NCBI RefSeq assembly: GCF_001642325.1
Contig: NZ_LSFI01000023.1
Location: forward strand, 1 to 41,516
Reading direction: 5' to 3'
DNA: 41,516 nt
Source of the DNA: Thermodesulfatator autotrophicus
Lineage (GTDB): Bacteria; Desulfobacterota; Thermodesulfobacteria; Thermodesulfobacteriales; Thermodesulfatatoraceae
A model generated the notes under the pieces. It was not told the origin of the DNA, made no database searches, and worked only from the letters and a program-made list of their open reading frames with translations. This document shows, in pieces, positions 1 through 8,128 of the stretch (position 1 is the stretch's first letter; each line of letters opens with the position of its first letter). Both the position numbers and the translations under genes were made by a program.

Positions 1-2
1 GG

Positions 3-458
3 TGCACAGTAGAGAGGCTGATGAGACAGAAGGGATTGGCAGGGGTAGTTCGGGGAAAACGCAAACCACGGACAACGGTTTCAGAAGAAAAGCATCAGGT
101 AAAAGATCTTGTGGAGCGTAATTTCAAGGCAGAGAGGCCGAACAGGCTGTGAGTGGCAGATTTGACGTATGTGCCCTGTGGCCAGGGATTTGTTTACGTG
201 GCTTTTGTGATAGATGTATTTTCAAAGATGATAGTAGGGTAGCAGGTTTCGGAGTCGCCAGGAGCATAATTGGCCCTGGAAGCCCTGGAGGAGGCTCTTC
301 AAAGTCAGAGATTGGAGGAGGGGCTTATTCATCACAGTGATAGAGGGGTACAATATTTGTCGATTAGGTATACAGATCGTTTAGCAGAAGCAGGTATAGA
401 GCCCTCGGTAGGCAGAGTGGGGAACTCATATGACAATGCTTTGGCAGAGACGGTTTGA
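3..458 (+). pseudogene. IS3-family transposase (OrfB, DDE integrase core), degraded remnant
   Basis: One continuous frame reads as the rve/DDE core of an IS3-type OrfB: a basic linker (GKRKPRTTV), NRL-stop-VADLTYVPC, VFVIDVFSKM-like text, HHSDRGVQY, GNSYDNALAET. The three catalytic positions are still readable (D of ADLTYV, D of HSDRG, E of ALAET). The frame is broken by three in-frame stops: TGA at 150-152 and TAG at 240-242, both where the family has a conserved Trp (TGG), and TAA at 267-269. It then stops at 456-458, before the C-terminal end of the usual domain. The left part lies outside the window and I see no inverted repeat at the right edge. The copy cannot make an active transposase. 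It abuts the 3' end of rimO. Confidence 0.85.
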
Positions 459-469
459 ACCGCCCGGAT

Positions 470-1753
470 TTATGAAAGGGGACTGGCAAAACAATCGTAA
501 ACATCAGTTCGAATAATTTTTACCGGCACAATATCTCCCACGGTAGCTTCACCCTCAATAAAGGTTACACCGTCTATCTCAGGGGCCTGAAAGCGAGCGT
601 GACCAACCAGACGCCCTTCCTCATCAACGCCTTCAATTAAAACTTCGGTGGTATCCCCTAAACGTTCAGCCAGCCGCCTCTTAGAAATCTCCTGCTGAAG
701 TTTCATTACCTCATGGAAGCGAGCCTCTTTCTCTTTTTCAGAAATTTGGCCAGGCATTTTGGCGGCAAGAGTGCCTTCTTCAGGTGAGTAGATAAAGGCT
801 CCCAGATGGTCAAACTGGGCCTCTTTGAGGAACGCAAGCAGGTTATCAAAATCCTTTTCCGTCTCCCCGGGAAAGCCAACAATAATACTGGTTCTAATGG
901 CAGCCTCTTTAGAAGCCTTACGAATTTGTTCTATAAGGGATAAAACTTTTTCAGGCTCAGTTAAACGTTTCATTTTTTTCAAAATTTCAGGACTCGCGTG
1001 CTGAATAGGTATATCAAAGTATGGACAGATAGTTTTTTCCGTAAAAATAGTTTTAAGTATCTCTTCACTTAAACCCTCGGGATAGAGATAAAGAAGCCTT
1101 ATCCAGGATGGCGACACTTCTCTAGCGAGGTGTTTTAAAAGATAGGAAAGCCGGGGAAGACCCTGGTCTTTCCCGTAGGCAGTGACATCCTGGCCCACTA
1201 AAATTATCTCCTGAACACCTTGGGATACTAGGCTTTTAGCCTCTTTAAGGATTATCTCTTCTGGCACACTACGAAGAGGGCCCCTTATCCGGGGAATAGT
1301 ACAAAAAGAACAGGCGTGGCTACAGCCCTCAGTAATTTTCAGGTAAGCGTAAAAGGGATTTTCCGTAAGAAGACGCCTTGGAGTCTCCTTCCCCTCAAGA
1401 CGCAAGCAATATCTCTCTTGCGAGAAAATAACTTCAGGCAAACGGTAAGCCTCAATTCCTATAAACTGGTCCACCTCTGGAAGTTCAGCTAAAAGTTCTT
1501 CCCGATAGCGGGTCACGAGACAGCCACCTACCACCAGGCGCTGGCCTTCTCTTTTTAACTCTGCTAATTCAAAAATTACATCAAGGGATTCTTCTACCGC
1601 CTCGCGGATAAAAGCACAGGTATTTACATAGAGGATATCAGCTTCTTTAGGGTCAAGGGATACGGTAATCCCTCTCTCTCTGAGTTCAGCCAAAAATTTT
1701 TCGGCGTCAACGCGATTTTTGGGACAACCCAGGAGGACAGGATAAATCTTCAT
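470..1753 (-). CDS. rimO: Ribosomal protein S12 methylthiotransferase RimO
   Basis: Radical-SAM methylthiotransferase expected to convert the conserved Asp of ribosomal protein S12 to 3-methylthio-Asp, using SAM and two 4Fe-4S clusters. The 427-aa protein has the three MTTase parts in order: an N-terminal UPF0004 domain with LGCPKNRVDAEKF and Cys residues in NTCAF and GGCLV (first cluster), the radical SAM core with CSHACSFC (CxxxCxxC) near residue 145, and a C-terminal TRAM-like region (about 365-427). RimO rather than MiaB is supported by LGCPKN, by QDVTAYG and by SPEEGT. It is the last gene of the L,D-transpeptidase-panC-panD-rimO run, five bases after panD. The stop lies about a dozen bases from the dead transposase and I see no clear terminator. 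Confidence 0.95.
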   Translation of the reverse strand: MKIYPVLLGCPKNRVDAEKFLAELRERGITVSLDPKEADILYVNTCAFIREAVEESLDVIFELAELKREGQRLVVGGCLVTRYREELLAELPEVDQFIGIEAYRLPEVIFSQERYCLRLEGKETPRRLLTENPFYAYLKITEGCSHACSFCTIPRIRGPLRSVPEEIILKEAKSLVSQGVQEIILVGQDVTAYGKDQGLPRLSYLLKHLAREVSPSWIRLLYLYPEGLSEEILKTIFTEKTICPYFDIPIQHASPEILKKMKRLTEPEKVLSLIEQIRKASKEAAIRTSIIVGFPGETEKDFDNLLAFLKEAQFDHLGAFIYSPEEGTLAAKMPGQISEKEKEARFHEVMKLQQEISKRRLAERLGDTTEVLIEGVDEEGRLVGHARFQAPEIDGVTFIEGEATVGDIVPVKIIRTDVYDCFASPLS

Positions 1754-1758
1754 GAAAG

Positions 1759-2133
1759 CTATTCTTTAACCGGCAGGTCTTTTTCCTGGATAATGTTGTT
1801 TTCATCATCCACGTAAACAAGTCTTACGGTGGCAGACTCAATATCTTCGGGGGTAAGCCAGTGATAAGAAACTACAATCAGGCGGTCGCCCACCTCTCCT
1901 TTGCGGGCTGCTGCCCCGTTTAAACAAACCTCTTTACTTCCCCACTCGCCTTTGATGACGTAAGTCTCAAAGCGCTCGCCGTTTTCTAAGTTATAAACCC
2001 AAACGCTCTCAAAGGGCTCAAGACCCGCCGCAATCATAAAGCGTGGGTCAAGGGTGAGGCTACCTTCATATTCCAGGTTTTTCGCTGTAACCCGCACCGT
2101 ATGTAATTTTGAACGTAAAAATTTGCGCCACAT
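1759..2133 (-). CDS. panD: Aspartate 1-decarboxylase (pyruvoyl enzyme precursor)
   Basis: Makes beta-alanine from L-aspartate for pantothenate and CoA synthesis. The 124-aa proenzyme begins MWRKFLRSKLH and carries the self-cleavage site Y-E-G-S at residues 22-25; G24-S25 is exactly the canonical cleavage position, Ser25 becoming the pyruvoyl group. VCLNGAAARKGEVGD and the FETYVIKGEWGS stretch are also family-typical. The frame could extend to a TTG at 2148, inside panC, but the ATG at 2133, two codons past the panC stop and giving the exact family N-terminus, is clearly preferred. panC, whose product condenses beta-alanine with pantoate, is immediately upstream, so two consecutive steps of one pathway are co-transcribed. 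Confidence 0.95.
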   Translation of the reverse strand: MWRKFLRSKLHTVRVTAKNLEYEGSLTLDPRFMIAAGLEPFESVWVYNLENGERFETYVIKGEWGSKEVCLNGAAARKGEVGDRLIVVSYHWLTPEDIESATVRLVYVDDENNIIQEKDLPVKE

Positions 2134-2137
2134 AAGC

Positions 2138-2983
2138 CTAAGGTTCAATAATCATGTTATCTATTAACCTGGCTTTACCCACAAAAACCGCCAGGGCCAA
2201 AAGGGTAGGTTTAGAAATTTCTTTTACCTCTTCCAGAGTTTCTGGGTCTCTGAACTCTATGTAATCTATTTTAGTATAAGGATGGGATAAAACAAATTCT
2301 TCAAGCTCTTTTTGAAGGGCTTCTGGATTTCTCTGGCCTGCTTTTACTTTTTCTTTCGCTAAACAAAGGGCCTTGTATAAACAAACCGCTGATTTTCTTT
2401 CTTCTTCAGAAAGATAAACATTGCGCGAGCTCATAGCCAGGCCGTCTTTTTCGCGCACAATGGGATGGCCGACTATTTCTACATCCAGGTTAAGGTCTTT
2501 CACCAGGCGCTTTATCACCAGAAATTGCTGGTAATCTTTAAGGCCAAAGATTGCCACGTGAGGCCTCACGATATTAAAAAGCTTAAGACAAACCGTAGCC
2601 ACGCCTTTGAAATGGCCAGGGCGCCTGGCCCCACATAAAGGTTTACTAAGTTCTGTTACCTCAACATATGTCTGGTAACCTTCGGGATACATGTCCCGGG
2701 CTTCTGGAGTAAAAATCACATCTACGCCAATTTCCTGAGCCATAGCAGCATCTCGTTCAAGGTCTCTGGGATAGGAACTAAAGTCTTCACGAGGGCCAAA
2801 CTGGATAGGATTAACAAAAATACTTACTACGACTTTATCTGCCAGGGTTTTGGCTTTTTTCATAAGGGCCAGATGCCCTTCATGGAAATAACCCATAGTG
2901 GGGACCAGGGCTATTCTTATCCCATTTTTGCGAGCATTTTCCCGCCAGGTCTTCATCTGAGAAATTTCTTTTATCAGGCGAAT
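2138..2983 (-). CDS. panC: Pantothenate synthetase (pantoate--beta-alanine ligase), probable ATT start
   Basis: ATP-dependent ligation of pantoate to beta-alanine. Class I-aaRS-like nucleotidyl transferase fold: VPTMGYFHEGHLAL carries the HxGH-type motif and MSSRNVYLS the KMSKS-like loop; FVNPIQFGPREDF and FGLKDYQQFLVIK are PanC signatures. The start is unusual. Family N-termini look like MxxIKTIEEM; the equivalent here is I-R-L-I-K-E-I-S-Q-M, beginning with ATT at 2981-2983. A perfect AGGAGG lies at 2995-2990, six bases before it and overlapping the end of the upstream L,D-transpeptidase gene. The first ATG (2956) is 33 bases from that SD and would remove the first beta strand. An upstream GTG (3025) has no SD and would add 14 unrelated residues. 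With ATT the protein is 281 aa, the normal size. Confidence 0.9.
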   Translation of the reverse strand: MRLIKEISQMKTWRENARKNGIRIALVPTMGYFHEGHLALMKKAKTLADKVVVSIFVNPIQFGPREDFSSYPRDLERDAAMAQEIGVDVIFTPEARDMYPEGYQTYVEVTELSKPLCGARRPGHFKGVATVCLKLFNIVRPHVAIFGLKDYQQFLVIKRLVKDLNLDVEIVGHPIVREKDGLAMSSRNVYLSEEERKSAVCLYKALCLAKEKVKAGQRNPEALQKELEEFVLSHPYTKIDYIEFRDPETLEEVKEISKPTLLALAVFVGKARLIDNMIIEP

Positions 2984-2985
2984 AG

Positions 2986-3891
2986 CTACCCTCCTTGATC
3001 TACCAAGATCTTTTCTTCTATCCACAAAGGTAACAAATCTATTATAATATTTTGAAGCTCTTCAAATTTCCACTCCTTATTTTCAAAAGAGTGAATTTTT
3101 TCCCACCAGGCAAGCCTACCGTCTCCGTTGGTATCTTCATACAAAAATAAAAGCTTTTGGCCTTGAGTGCTCTCTCCCCAGATGGTAAGTTTTTTAAATC
3201 CTGAAAGGTCCTCCCAGAGGGAAATCCGCACCAATATACCTGGCAGGCTAAAAGTCCACTCTCCCCACCAGGGATACAACAAATGGGGCTGGTTGATATA
3301 AACAAAATTTTTCATAATCTCAAACAGAGATTTGTGAGCATCAATAATTAAAACCGGTGTCCCCTTTTTTACTAGATCATAAAGTTCTTTAATATCTTCA
3401 TCTTCCATAGCAATGCAGCCGAAAGTCCAGTCCCGAATAAGCTTGTTTTCTTTGAGTCGCCAAACTCCTCCGCCGTGAATCCCCAGCCCAAAACCCAAGG
3501 GACATTTTGGATCCGGCGAATTTTCGAAATAGGCCTTAAGACAAAGCTCGTAATCCTTGAGGTTTAAGCGTCCTTGCCAATAAGCCAGATTTATATCCTT
3601 CAAGTTTGGATATGAAATAGCTAAAAAAAGGCCGTATTTACGAGAAGGTCTTTTTGCTGTAATAAAATAAAGTCCCTCAGGAGTTGCCCCGTCTCCACGG
3701 CGAATTTTGGGTTCATCTGGATTCCAGCCCAAAGAAATGGGATAGGCCTTAAGAATATGGTTATTTTCGTACACATAAAGAGTGCGGGAATATTTTTCTA
3801 CCACTATTAAAAAAGAAGCCTTAGCCTCAGAAAAAACAAAAAACAACAAAATTAAGGAATAAACTATCGATTTGAAGCTTATTTTCCGCAA
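2986..3891 (-). CDS. Secreted L,D-transpeptidase (YkuD family) with an EF-hand-like Ca loop
   Basis: Periplasmic peptidoglycan cross-linking or lipoprotein-anchoring enzyme. The 301-aa product has an N-terminal signal peptide (about 1-25, ending AKA/S), then a YkuD domain (about 27-185) with IHGGG (H139) and the nucleophile motif DWTFGCIAM (C159); the usual S-x-G-C-R appears as T-F-G-C-I. A C-terminal region without a domain I recognise contains D253-T-N-G-D-G-R-L-A-W-W-E264, which fits the 12-position EF-hand/dockerin calcium loop (D1, N3, D5, G6, E12). First gene of the run to panC, panD and rimO; it diverges from the small secreted gene at 3986 across an AT-rich 94-bp gap. The physiological substrate is not evident. 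Confidence 0.9.
   Translation of the reverse strand: MRKISFKSIVYSLILLFFVFSEAKASFLIVVEKYSRTLYVYENNHILKAYPISLGWNPDEPKIRRGDGATPEGLYFITAKRPSRKYGLFLAISYPNLKDINLAYWQGRLNLKDYELCLKAYFENSPDPKCPLGFGLGIHGGGVWRLKENKLIRDWTFGCIAMEDEDIKELYDLVKKGTPVLIIDAHKSLFEIMKNFVYINQPHLLYPWWGEWTFSLPGILVRISLWEDLSGFKKLTIWGESTQGQKLLFLYEDTNGDGRLAWWEKIHSFENKEWKFEELQNIIIDLLPLWIEEKILVDQGG
2989..2996 (-). promoter_or_regulatory. Strong Shine-Dalgarno deciding the panC start
   Basis: The minus strand reads AAGGAGGG here, a near-perfect anti-16S match, overlapping the last codons of the L,D-transpeptidase gene. Six bases separate AGGAGG from ATT at 2983. No ATG, GTG or TTG in the panC frame lies at usable distance, so this site is the main argument for a non-canonical ATT start. 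Confidence 0.6.
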
Positions 3892-3985
3892 AGTCCTTTC
3901 TCCTCAACTAAAAAAAATTTAGCATTTTATTCAAAAATATATTACATTTAAATTTGCAAATACATAAAACAAAAGGAGGTAGTTT
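3892..3985. promoter_or_regulatory. AT-rich divergent promoter region
   Basis: Very AT-rich gap between divergent genes (L,D-transpeptidase to the left, the 69-aa secreted protein to the right). An excellent SD (AAGGAGG, 3973-3979) precedes the plus-strand ATG. Both promoters must lie here, but I cannot pick one convincing -35/-10 pair. Confidence 0.45.
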
Positions 3986-4195
3986 ATGAGGAAAAAATTA
4001 ATGGCCCTAATTATGGCGGTATCTTTTATGGGAGTTTCCAGTGGTTCAGCCTTAGCGGCAAAATATTGCAAAGGCACGGTAAAAGAAGTTGACGGTAAAA
4101 CCATGGTTATTGAGATTAAAGGCAAATGCAAGTGCAAAGTTGGCGATAAAGTAAAAATCAAACCCATGAAGAAAAAAGCCATTGAAGGTTGCTAA
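3986..4195 (+). CDS. Small secreted Cys/Lys-rich protein, unknown function
   Basis: A 69-aa product with a signal peptide of about 24 residues (n-region MRKKLM, hydrophobic core, SALA/AK cleavage site), leaving a mature chain of about 45 residues. The mature part has four cysteines (one near the N-terminus, a KCKCK pair, a C-terminal GC), many lysines, and a repeating pattern KGTVKEVDGKTMVIEIKG...VGDKVKIKP that looks like a small beta-barrel (OB/SH3-like). Short secreted proteins of this style occur in metal- and sulfur-reducing Deltaproteobacteria-like genomes, and it faintly resembles the ExtJ type, but I cannot assign a family. The CKC motif would suit metal or heme binding. Monocistronic, with a strong SD and a terminator directly after the stop. 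Confidence 0.75.
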   Translation: MRKKLMALIMAVSFMGVSSGSALAAKYCKGTVKEVDGKTMVIEIKGKCKCKVGDKVKIKPMKKKAIEGC

Positions 4196-4201
4196 TACAA
4201 C

Positions 4202-4222
4202 AAGGGGGCTTAGGCCCCCTTT
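4202..4222. terminator. Bidirectional intrinsic terminator
   Basis: AGGGGGC-TTA-GGCCCCCTTT forms a GC-rich hairpin with T-runs. On the plus strand it ends the small secreted gene; on the minus strand the arm overlaps the last codons of the cooC-like gene, serving convergent transcripts. Confidence 0.7.
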
Positions 4223-4974
4223 AAAAGCCTTTCAAAAAGTTCTCCCGCCTCTTTAACCACCTGTGTGTCATCAGGCAACTCAAGGATAGAACGACGATTT
4301 ATTTCGGCCTCAAAAATCTCTGGGCTTTCATTCAAATACCCCAGAAACTTCATGCCCTTTTCTTCACACACCTGTTTTACATATTCATCAAGGACTTCGG
4401 GAATCTTCTGTGGAGCCCGGTTCACCAGGAGCCAAATTTCTCCAACTTCAAGTTGAAGGGGTTTAATCAATTCAGCAATGCGGCCCGCCGTCATAACCCC
4501 CCGAGAAGATGCATCAGAAACAATTAGAAGCTTATCTATTTTTCGTAAATTCATACGGGAAAGGTGCTCCATGCCTGCTTCATTGTCAGTCACCACGTAA
4601 GCGTAGTTTTTAAGAAGCTTTTCCAGGGCCTGGGAAAGAAAGGCGTGGGCTGCACAATAACAGCCTGGACCTTCCGGTTGCCCCATGACAATCAAATCAA
4701 AGTCATCTGTTTCAATAATGGCTTCGTTAAGGCGCATTTCGATGAAATCACCCCGAGCCATACTATCAGGCACGGCTGAACGCAATTCATTTTTTATCTC
4801 ACCAAGAGTAGTCTCTACCTCAAGCCCCAGCAGTTCGTTTAAATTGGCATTAGGGTCCGCATCTACCGCAAGGATTGGTGTTCGCCCTGTTTTAGCTAAA
4901 TGTCTTATTATAAGGGCAGCCGTAGTTGTTTTACCAGTGCCCCCCTTTCCTGCTAAAGCTATAACTTGAGACAC
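4210..4974 (-). CDS. cooC: CooC-type CO dehydrogenase maturation ATPase
   Basis: SIMIBI-class P-loop ATPase, 254 aa. The deviant Walker A is GKGGTGKTT (residues 9-17), followed by the AVDADPNANL switch. GPGCYCAAH gives the CxC pair (C105, C107) that in CooC dimers binds nickel or zinc, which separates this family from MinD, ParA, Mrp and NifH. Family role: insertion of Ni into the C-cluster of CO dehydrogenase, or AcsF-like Ni insertion into acetyl-CoA synthase. No CODH/ACS gene is in the window; the gene is the last of an amino-acid operon (lysC, cimA), an odd place for it. It starts ten bases after cimA with an SD (AGGAGCACG). Substrate assignment is by family only. Confidence 0.8.
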   Translation of the reverse strand: MSQVIALAGKGGTGKTTTAALIIRHLAKTGRTPILAVDADPNANLNELLGLEVETTLGEIKNELRSAVPDSMARGDFIEMRLNEAIIETDDFDLIVMGQPEGPGCYCAAHAFLSQALEKLLKNYAYVVTDNEAGMEHLSRMNLRKIDKLLIVSDASSRGVMTAGRIAELIKPLQLEVGEIWLLVNRAPQKIPEVLDEYVKQVCEEKGMKFLGYLNESPEIFEAEINRRSILELPDDTQVVKEAGELFERLLKGA

Positions 4975-4983
4975 GTGCTCCTC

Positions 4984-6579
4984 CTATTTTCTCTTGTGTC
5001 TATCTTTAAATAATTTATAAGTCAGACTATCTACCAGAGCCTTACAGCTGGCCTCTAAAATATCATGAGAAACACCTACTGTTCCCCAGCGGTCTTGACT
5101 ATCACGGGAAAAAATCAAAACCCTCACCATAGCCCCTGTGCCAGGGCTTCCAGGAAGAACGCGGACTTTATAGTCCTCAAGGACCATTTCTTTTAACTGA
5201 GGGTAAAATCTTTCTAAGGCCTTGCGAATGGCGTTATCAAGGGCATTTACCGGGCCATTTCCTGAAGCCGCAGTATGCTCCACCTCGCCTACCCCTGGTG
5301 GCACCCTTACCATCACCGTGGCTTCTACCAGAGGATAACCTTCTTCGGGATTTTGCATATCAAAAACCCTATATCCCAGGAGTTCAAAGTATTGTTTTGG
5401 CTCGCCAATTAAACGATACATGAGAAGCTCTAAAGAGGCCTCTGCCGCTTCAAACTGGTATCCTTCAGCCTCACGCTTTTTGACCTCTTCTACGATTTTA
5501 ACCACCATAGGGTCATTGGCTTCAAGTTTGATGCCAAATTGCTGAGCCTTATAGACGATGTTACTGCGGCCTGAAAGGTCAGAAACCAGCACACGACGTT
5601 CGTTACCCACCAGCTCAGGTTCTATATGCTCGTAAGTGCGTGGATGGCGCATTACCGCCGAAACATGGACTCCTCCCTTGTGCGCAAAAGCACTGCGGCC
5701 TACATAAGGCAAGTAACGCGGGTGAGGGATGTTGGCTATTTCGCAAACATAGCGTGAGACTTCAGTAAGCTTATGTAAGTATTTCTTGGCCTGGGCCTCA
5801 TAGCCCATCTTTAAAAGCAGGTTGGGAATAATAGAACATAGATTGGCGTTTCCACAGCGTTCTCCAAACCCGTTTATGGTGCCCTGAACCTGAATGGCTC
5901 CCTCTAAGACCGCCATAAGGGAATTGGCTACGGCACACTCAGAGTCGTTATGGGCATGGATACCTAAAGATACCCCTTTACCAAGACGCTTTTTAACTTC
6001 TTTCATGATTTCTACGATTTCATGCGGAAGAGTGCCACCGTTAGTATCACAAAGAACTAGCACATCGGCGCCTGCAGCTTGCGCCCGTTTAAGCGTCTCA
6101 CAGGCGTAATCCCTATCGGCCTTAAAACCATCAAAAAAGTGCTCTGCATCGTAGAAAAGCTTTTCGCAATGAGGTTTTAAATAAGCTACCGAAGCTTCAA
6201 TAATTTCAAGATTTCGCTCAAGGGTGGTTTTAAGGGCTTCTTTTACATGTATATCCCAGCTTTTACCAAATATAGTTATAACCGGTGTGCGGGCTTCAAT
6301 AAGGGCCTCAAGATTAGGATCTTCTTCGGGCTTTTTACGCGGATGATGAGTGCTCCCAAAAGCAGCTATTTTGGCGTGTTTAAGACTTAAGTCCCTTGCC
6401 TCTTTAAAAAAGCGGGCATCTTTGGGATTAGATCCTGGCCAGCCGCCTTCAATATAGTCTATACCCAGCTCGTCAAGCTTCTGGGCTACCCGAAGCTTAT
6501 CCTCTACCGAAAGCGTAAAATCTTCTGCCTGGGTGCCATCTCTTAAAGTAGTATCATAAAATTCTATTTTTTTAGCCAT
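4984..6579 (-). CDS. cimA: (R)-citramalate synthase
   Basis: Condenses pyruvate and acetyl-CoA to (R)-citramalate, the first step of the threonine-independent isoleucine route. The 531-aa protein has a DRE-TIM TIM-barrel: [18 protein letters not shown] at the start (metal-binding Asp and catalytic Arg), [10 protein letters not shown], the HAHND metal site, [15 protein letters not shown], then a C-terminal LeuA allosteric domain from about residue 390 that ends [37 protein letters not shown] and AFGSTHHP are typical of this CimA subgroup as opposed to LeuA or NifV. The frame could extend to 6627 inside lysC, but the ATG at 6579 with GCGAGG upstream gives the family N-terminus [15 protein letters not shown]. 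Confidence 0.93.
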   Translation of the reverse strand: MAKKIEFYDTTLRDGTQAEDFTLSVEDKLRVAQKLDELGIDYIEGGWPGSNPKDARFFKEARDLSLKHAKIAAFGSTHHPRKKPEEDPNLEALIEARTPVITIFGKSWDIHVKEALKTTLERNLEIIEASVAYLKPHCEKLFYDAEHFFDGFKADRDYACETLKRAQAAGADVLVLCDTNGGTLPHEIVEIMKEVKKRLGKGVSLGIHAHNDSECAVANSLMAVLEGAIQVQGTINGFGERCGNANLCSIIPNLLLKMGYEAQAKKYLHKLTEVSRYVCEIANIPHPRYLPYVGRSAFAHKGGVHVSAVMRHPRTYEHIEPELVGNERRVLVSDLSGRSNIVYKAQQFGIKLEANDPMVVKIVEEVKKREAEGYQFEAAEASLELLMYRLIGEPKQYFELLGYRVFDMQNPEEGYPLVEATVMVRVPPGVGEVEHTAASGNGPVNALDNAIRKALERFYPQLKEMVLEDYKVRVLPGSPGTGAMVRVLIFSRDSQDRWGTVGVSHDILEASCKALVDSLTYKLFKDRHKRK

Positions 6580-6589
6580 AAAAACCTCG

Positions 6590-7822
6590 CTAAGAAGTTT
6601 CTTCCTCAGGGGCCCTATCCAGGCCAAAGGCTTCGTGCAAAGCTCTCACCGCCAGTTCGGTATATTTTTCATCAATAACACAGGAGATTTTTATTTCAGA
6701 AGTTGAAATCATGTGGATATTGATACCATGGTCTGCCAATACCTGAAACATCTTGGCCGCCACTCCCGGATGAGCTCGCATCCCTGCTCCCACAATGGAA
6801 ACCTTGGCAATATCCTCATCTCCTTCAATCTTTTCAATCCCAATTTCAGGTGCTAGCTCGTTAACTAACTTCAAAGTAGCTTTGTAATCGGTTTTAGGGA
6901 CAGTAAAAGTCATGTCCGCTTTACCGTCAGGGCGCCCCGTTTGAATTATCATATCCACCACTATACCAGCCTCGGCAATAGGACCAAATATACGGGAGGC
7001 AATACCCGGCTTATCAGGCACACCATAAAGGGAAATGCGGGCTTCATTGCGATTATAAGCAATACCTGAAACAAGGACTTTTTCCATGGACTCATCCTCC
7101 TCCACTACCATTGTGCCAGGTTCATAAGAAAAGCTTGAACGTACGTGAACCGGCACTCTGTAAATTTTGGCAAACTCAACAGAGCGAATCTCAAGTACTT
7201 TGGCTCCCATGCTGGCAAGCTCAAGCATTTCTTCGTAAGAAATTTTGGCTATTTTTCTGGCCTTAGGGACGATACGGGGATCGGCTGTATAGACCCCATC
7301 AACATCGGTAAAAATCTCACAGACGTCGGCCCCGAGAGCCGCAGCTATGGCCACCGCCGTGGTATCAGAGCCTCCTCGCCCAAGGGTGGTAATATCTCCT
7401 TCATCGGTAATTCCTTGAAAACCAGCTACTATTAGCACTTGCCCTTTGGCCAGCTCTTCTTTCAATCTTTTGGTAGCAATATCTCTAATGCGAGCCTTAC
7501 CAAAAAGTTCGTCTGTCTTAATTGGAATCTGGAAAGCAAGAAGGGCCTTAGCCGGATAACCCATGGCGTTTAAAGCCATGGCTAGAAGGGCTGAAGAAAC
7601 CTGTTCCCCAGTAGCCACCAGCATATCAAGCTCGCGTGGACTTGGTTCCTCTACCAAATCATAGGCAAGTTTGAGCAAGCGGTCTGTTTCTCCAGCCATG
7701 GCTGAAACCACCACCACTACATCGTGGCCTTCATCTCTATATTTGGCAATACGCCTGGCCACGTTTTTTATACGCTCAAGGTCACCAACAGAAGTGCCAC
7801 CGTATTTCTGGACTACCAGCAT
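6590..7822 (-). CDS. lysC: Aspartate kinase
   Basis: Phosphorylates L-aspartate, the entry to the Lys, Met, Thr and diaminopimelate pathway. The 410-aa monofunctional form starts [14 protein letters not shown] (KYGGTS ATP/Asp motif), has [14 protein letters not shown], a catalytic [13 protein letters not shown] stretch and [12 protein letters not shown], followed by two C-terminal ACT domains (about 265-410) with [17 protein letters not shown] and [19 protein letters not shown], including [15 protein letters not shown], typical of lysine- or threonine-inhibited enzymes. Its stop is eleven bases before the cimA start and it begins four bases after the J-domain gene, so three genes are co-transcribed. 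Confidence 0.95.
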   Translation of the reverse strand: MLVVQKYGGTSVGDLERIKNVARRIAKYRDEGHDVVVVVSAMAGETDRLLKLAYDLVEEPSPRELDMLVATGEQVSSALLAMALNAMGYPAKALLAFQIPIKTDELFGKARIRDIATKRLKEELAKGQVLIVAGFQGITDEGDITTLGRGGSDTTAVAIAAALGADVCEIFTDVDGVYTADPRIVPKARKIAKISYEEMLELASMGAKVLEIRSVEFAKIYRVPVHVRSSFSYEPGTMVVEEDESMEKVLVSGIAYNRNEARISLYGVPDKPGIASRIFGPIAEAGIVVDMIIQTGRPDGKADMTFTVPKTDYKATLKLVNELAPEIGIEKIEGDEDIAKVSIVGAGMRAHPGVAAKMFQVLADHGINIHMISTSEIKISCVIDEKYTELAVRALHEAFGLDRAPEEETS

Positions 7823-7825
7823 GTG

Positions 7826-8128
7826 CTAATCCTCCTCTTTTTTACCTCGCCAGACAGGGTCTTCACCAAAATGTAAAAACCACCAGTCTTCTGCATCTGC
7901 CCCCTGATCGTTGGGGCGCAAATCAATTAAGTAGTGCTCACAATAATCCATCAGTAAGTGATAGGCCTCATTCAAACGCTGCATGGACTGAGTATCGCCT
8001 TTTTTGTCTGGATGGAATTCAGCCGCAAGCTTCCGATACCTGGCCCTTATCTCTGCACGTGTAGTCTGCAAAGGAAGTTTTAGCAACTTACGTGCCTCTT
8101 CTATTTTTTGCCATTTATTCCTGGCCAT
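7826..8128 (-). CDS. Stand-alone J-domain protein (DnaJ-like)
   Basis: A 100-aa protein that is almost only a J-domain: helix I/II region [29 protein letters not shown], the invariant HPD loop (H39-P40-D41), and helix [22 protein letters not shown]. It lacks the G/F region, zinc finger and C-terminal peptide-binding domain of DnaJ; a short acidic tail follows ([15 protein letters not shown]). Such proteins stimulate DnaK ATPase and may direct it to a particular client. It opens the operon with lysC, cimA and cooC-like; the functional reason for that placement is not evident. Confidence 0.85.
   Translation of the reverse strand: MARNKWQKIEEARKLLKLPLQTTRAEIRARYRKLAAEFHPDKKGDTQSMQRLNEAYHLLMDYCEHYLIDLRPNDQGADAEDWWFLHFGEDPVWRGKKEED

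Noticed and set aside
150-152. TGA in the transposase as another selenocysteine codon
   Set aside because: The position is Trp in the family and the same frame has TAG and TAA as well, so it is decay.
470-1753. MiaB (tRNA methylthiotransferase)
   Set aside because: LGCPKN start, QDVTAYG and SPEEGT fit RimO better than MiaB.
3931-4182. Minus-strand frame opposite the small secreted gene
   Set aside because: The plus-strand gene has a strong SD, signal peptide and terminator; the antisense frame has none.
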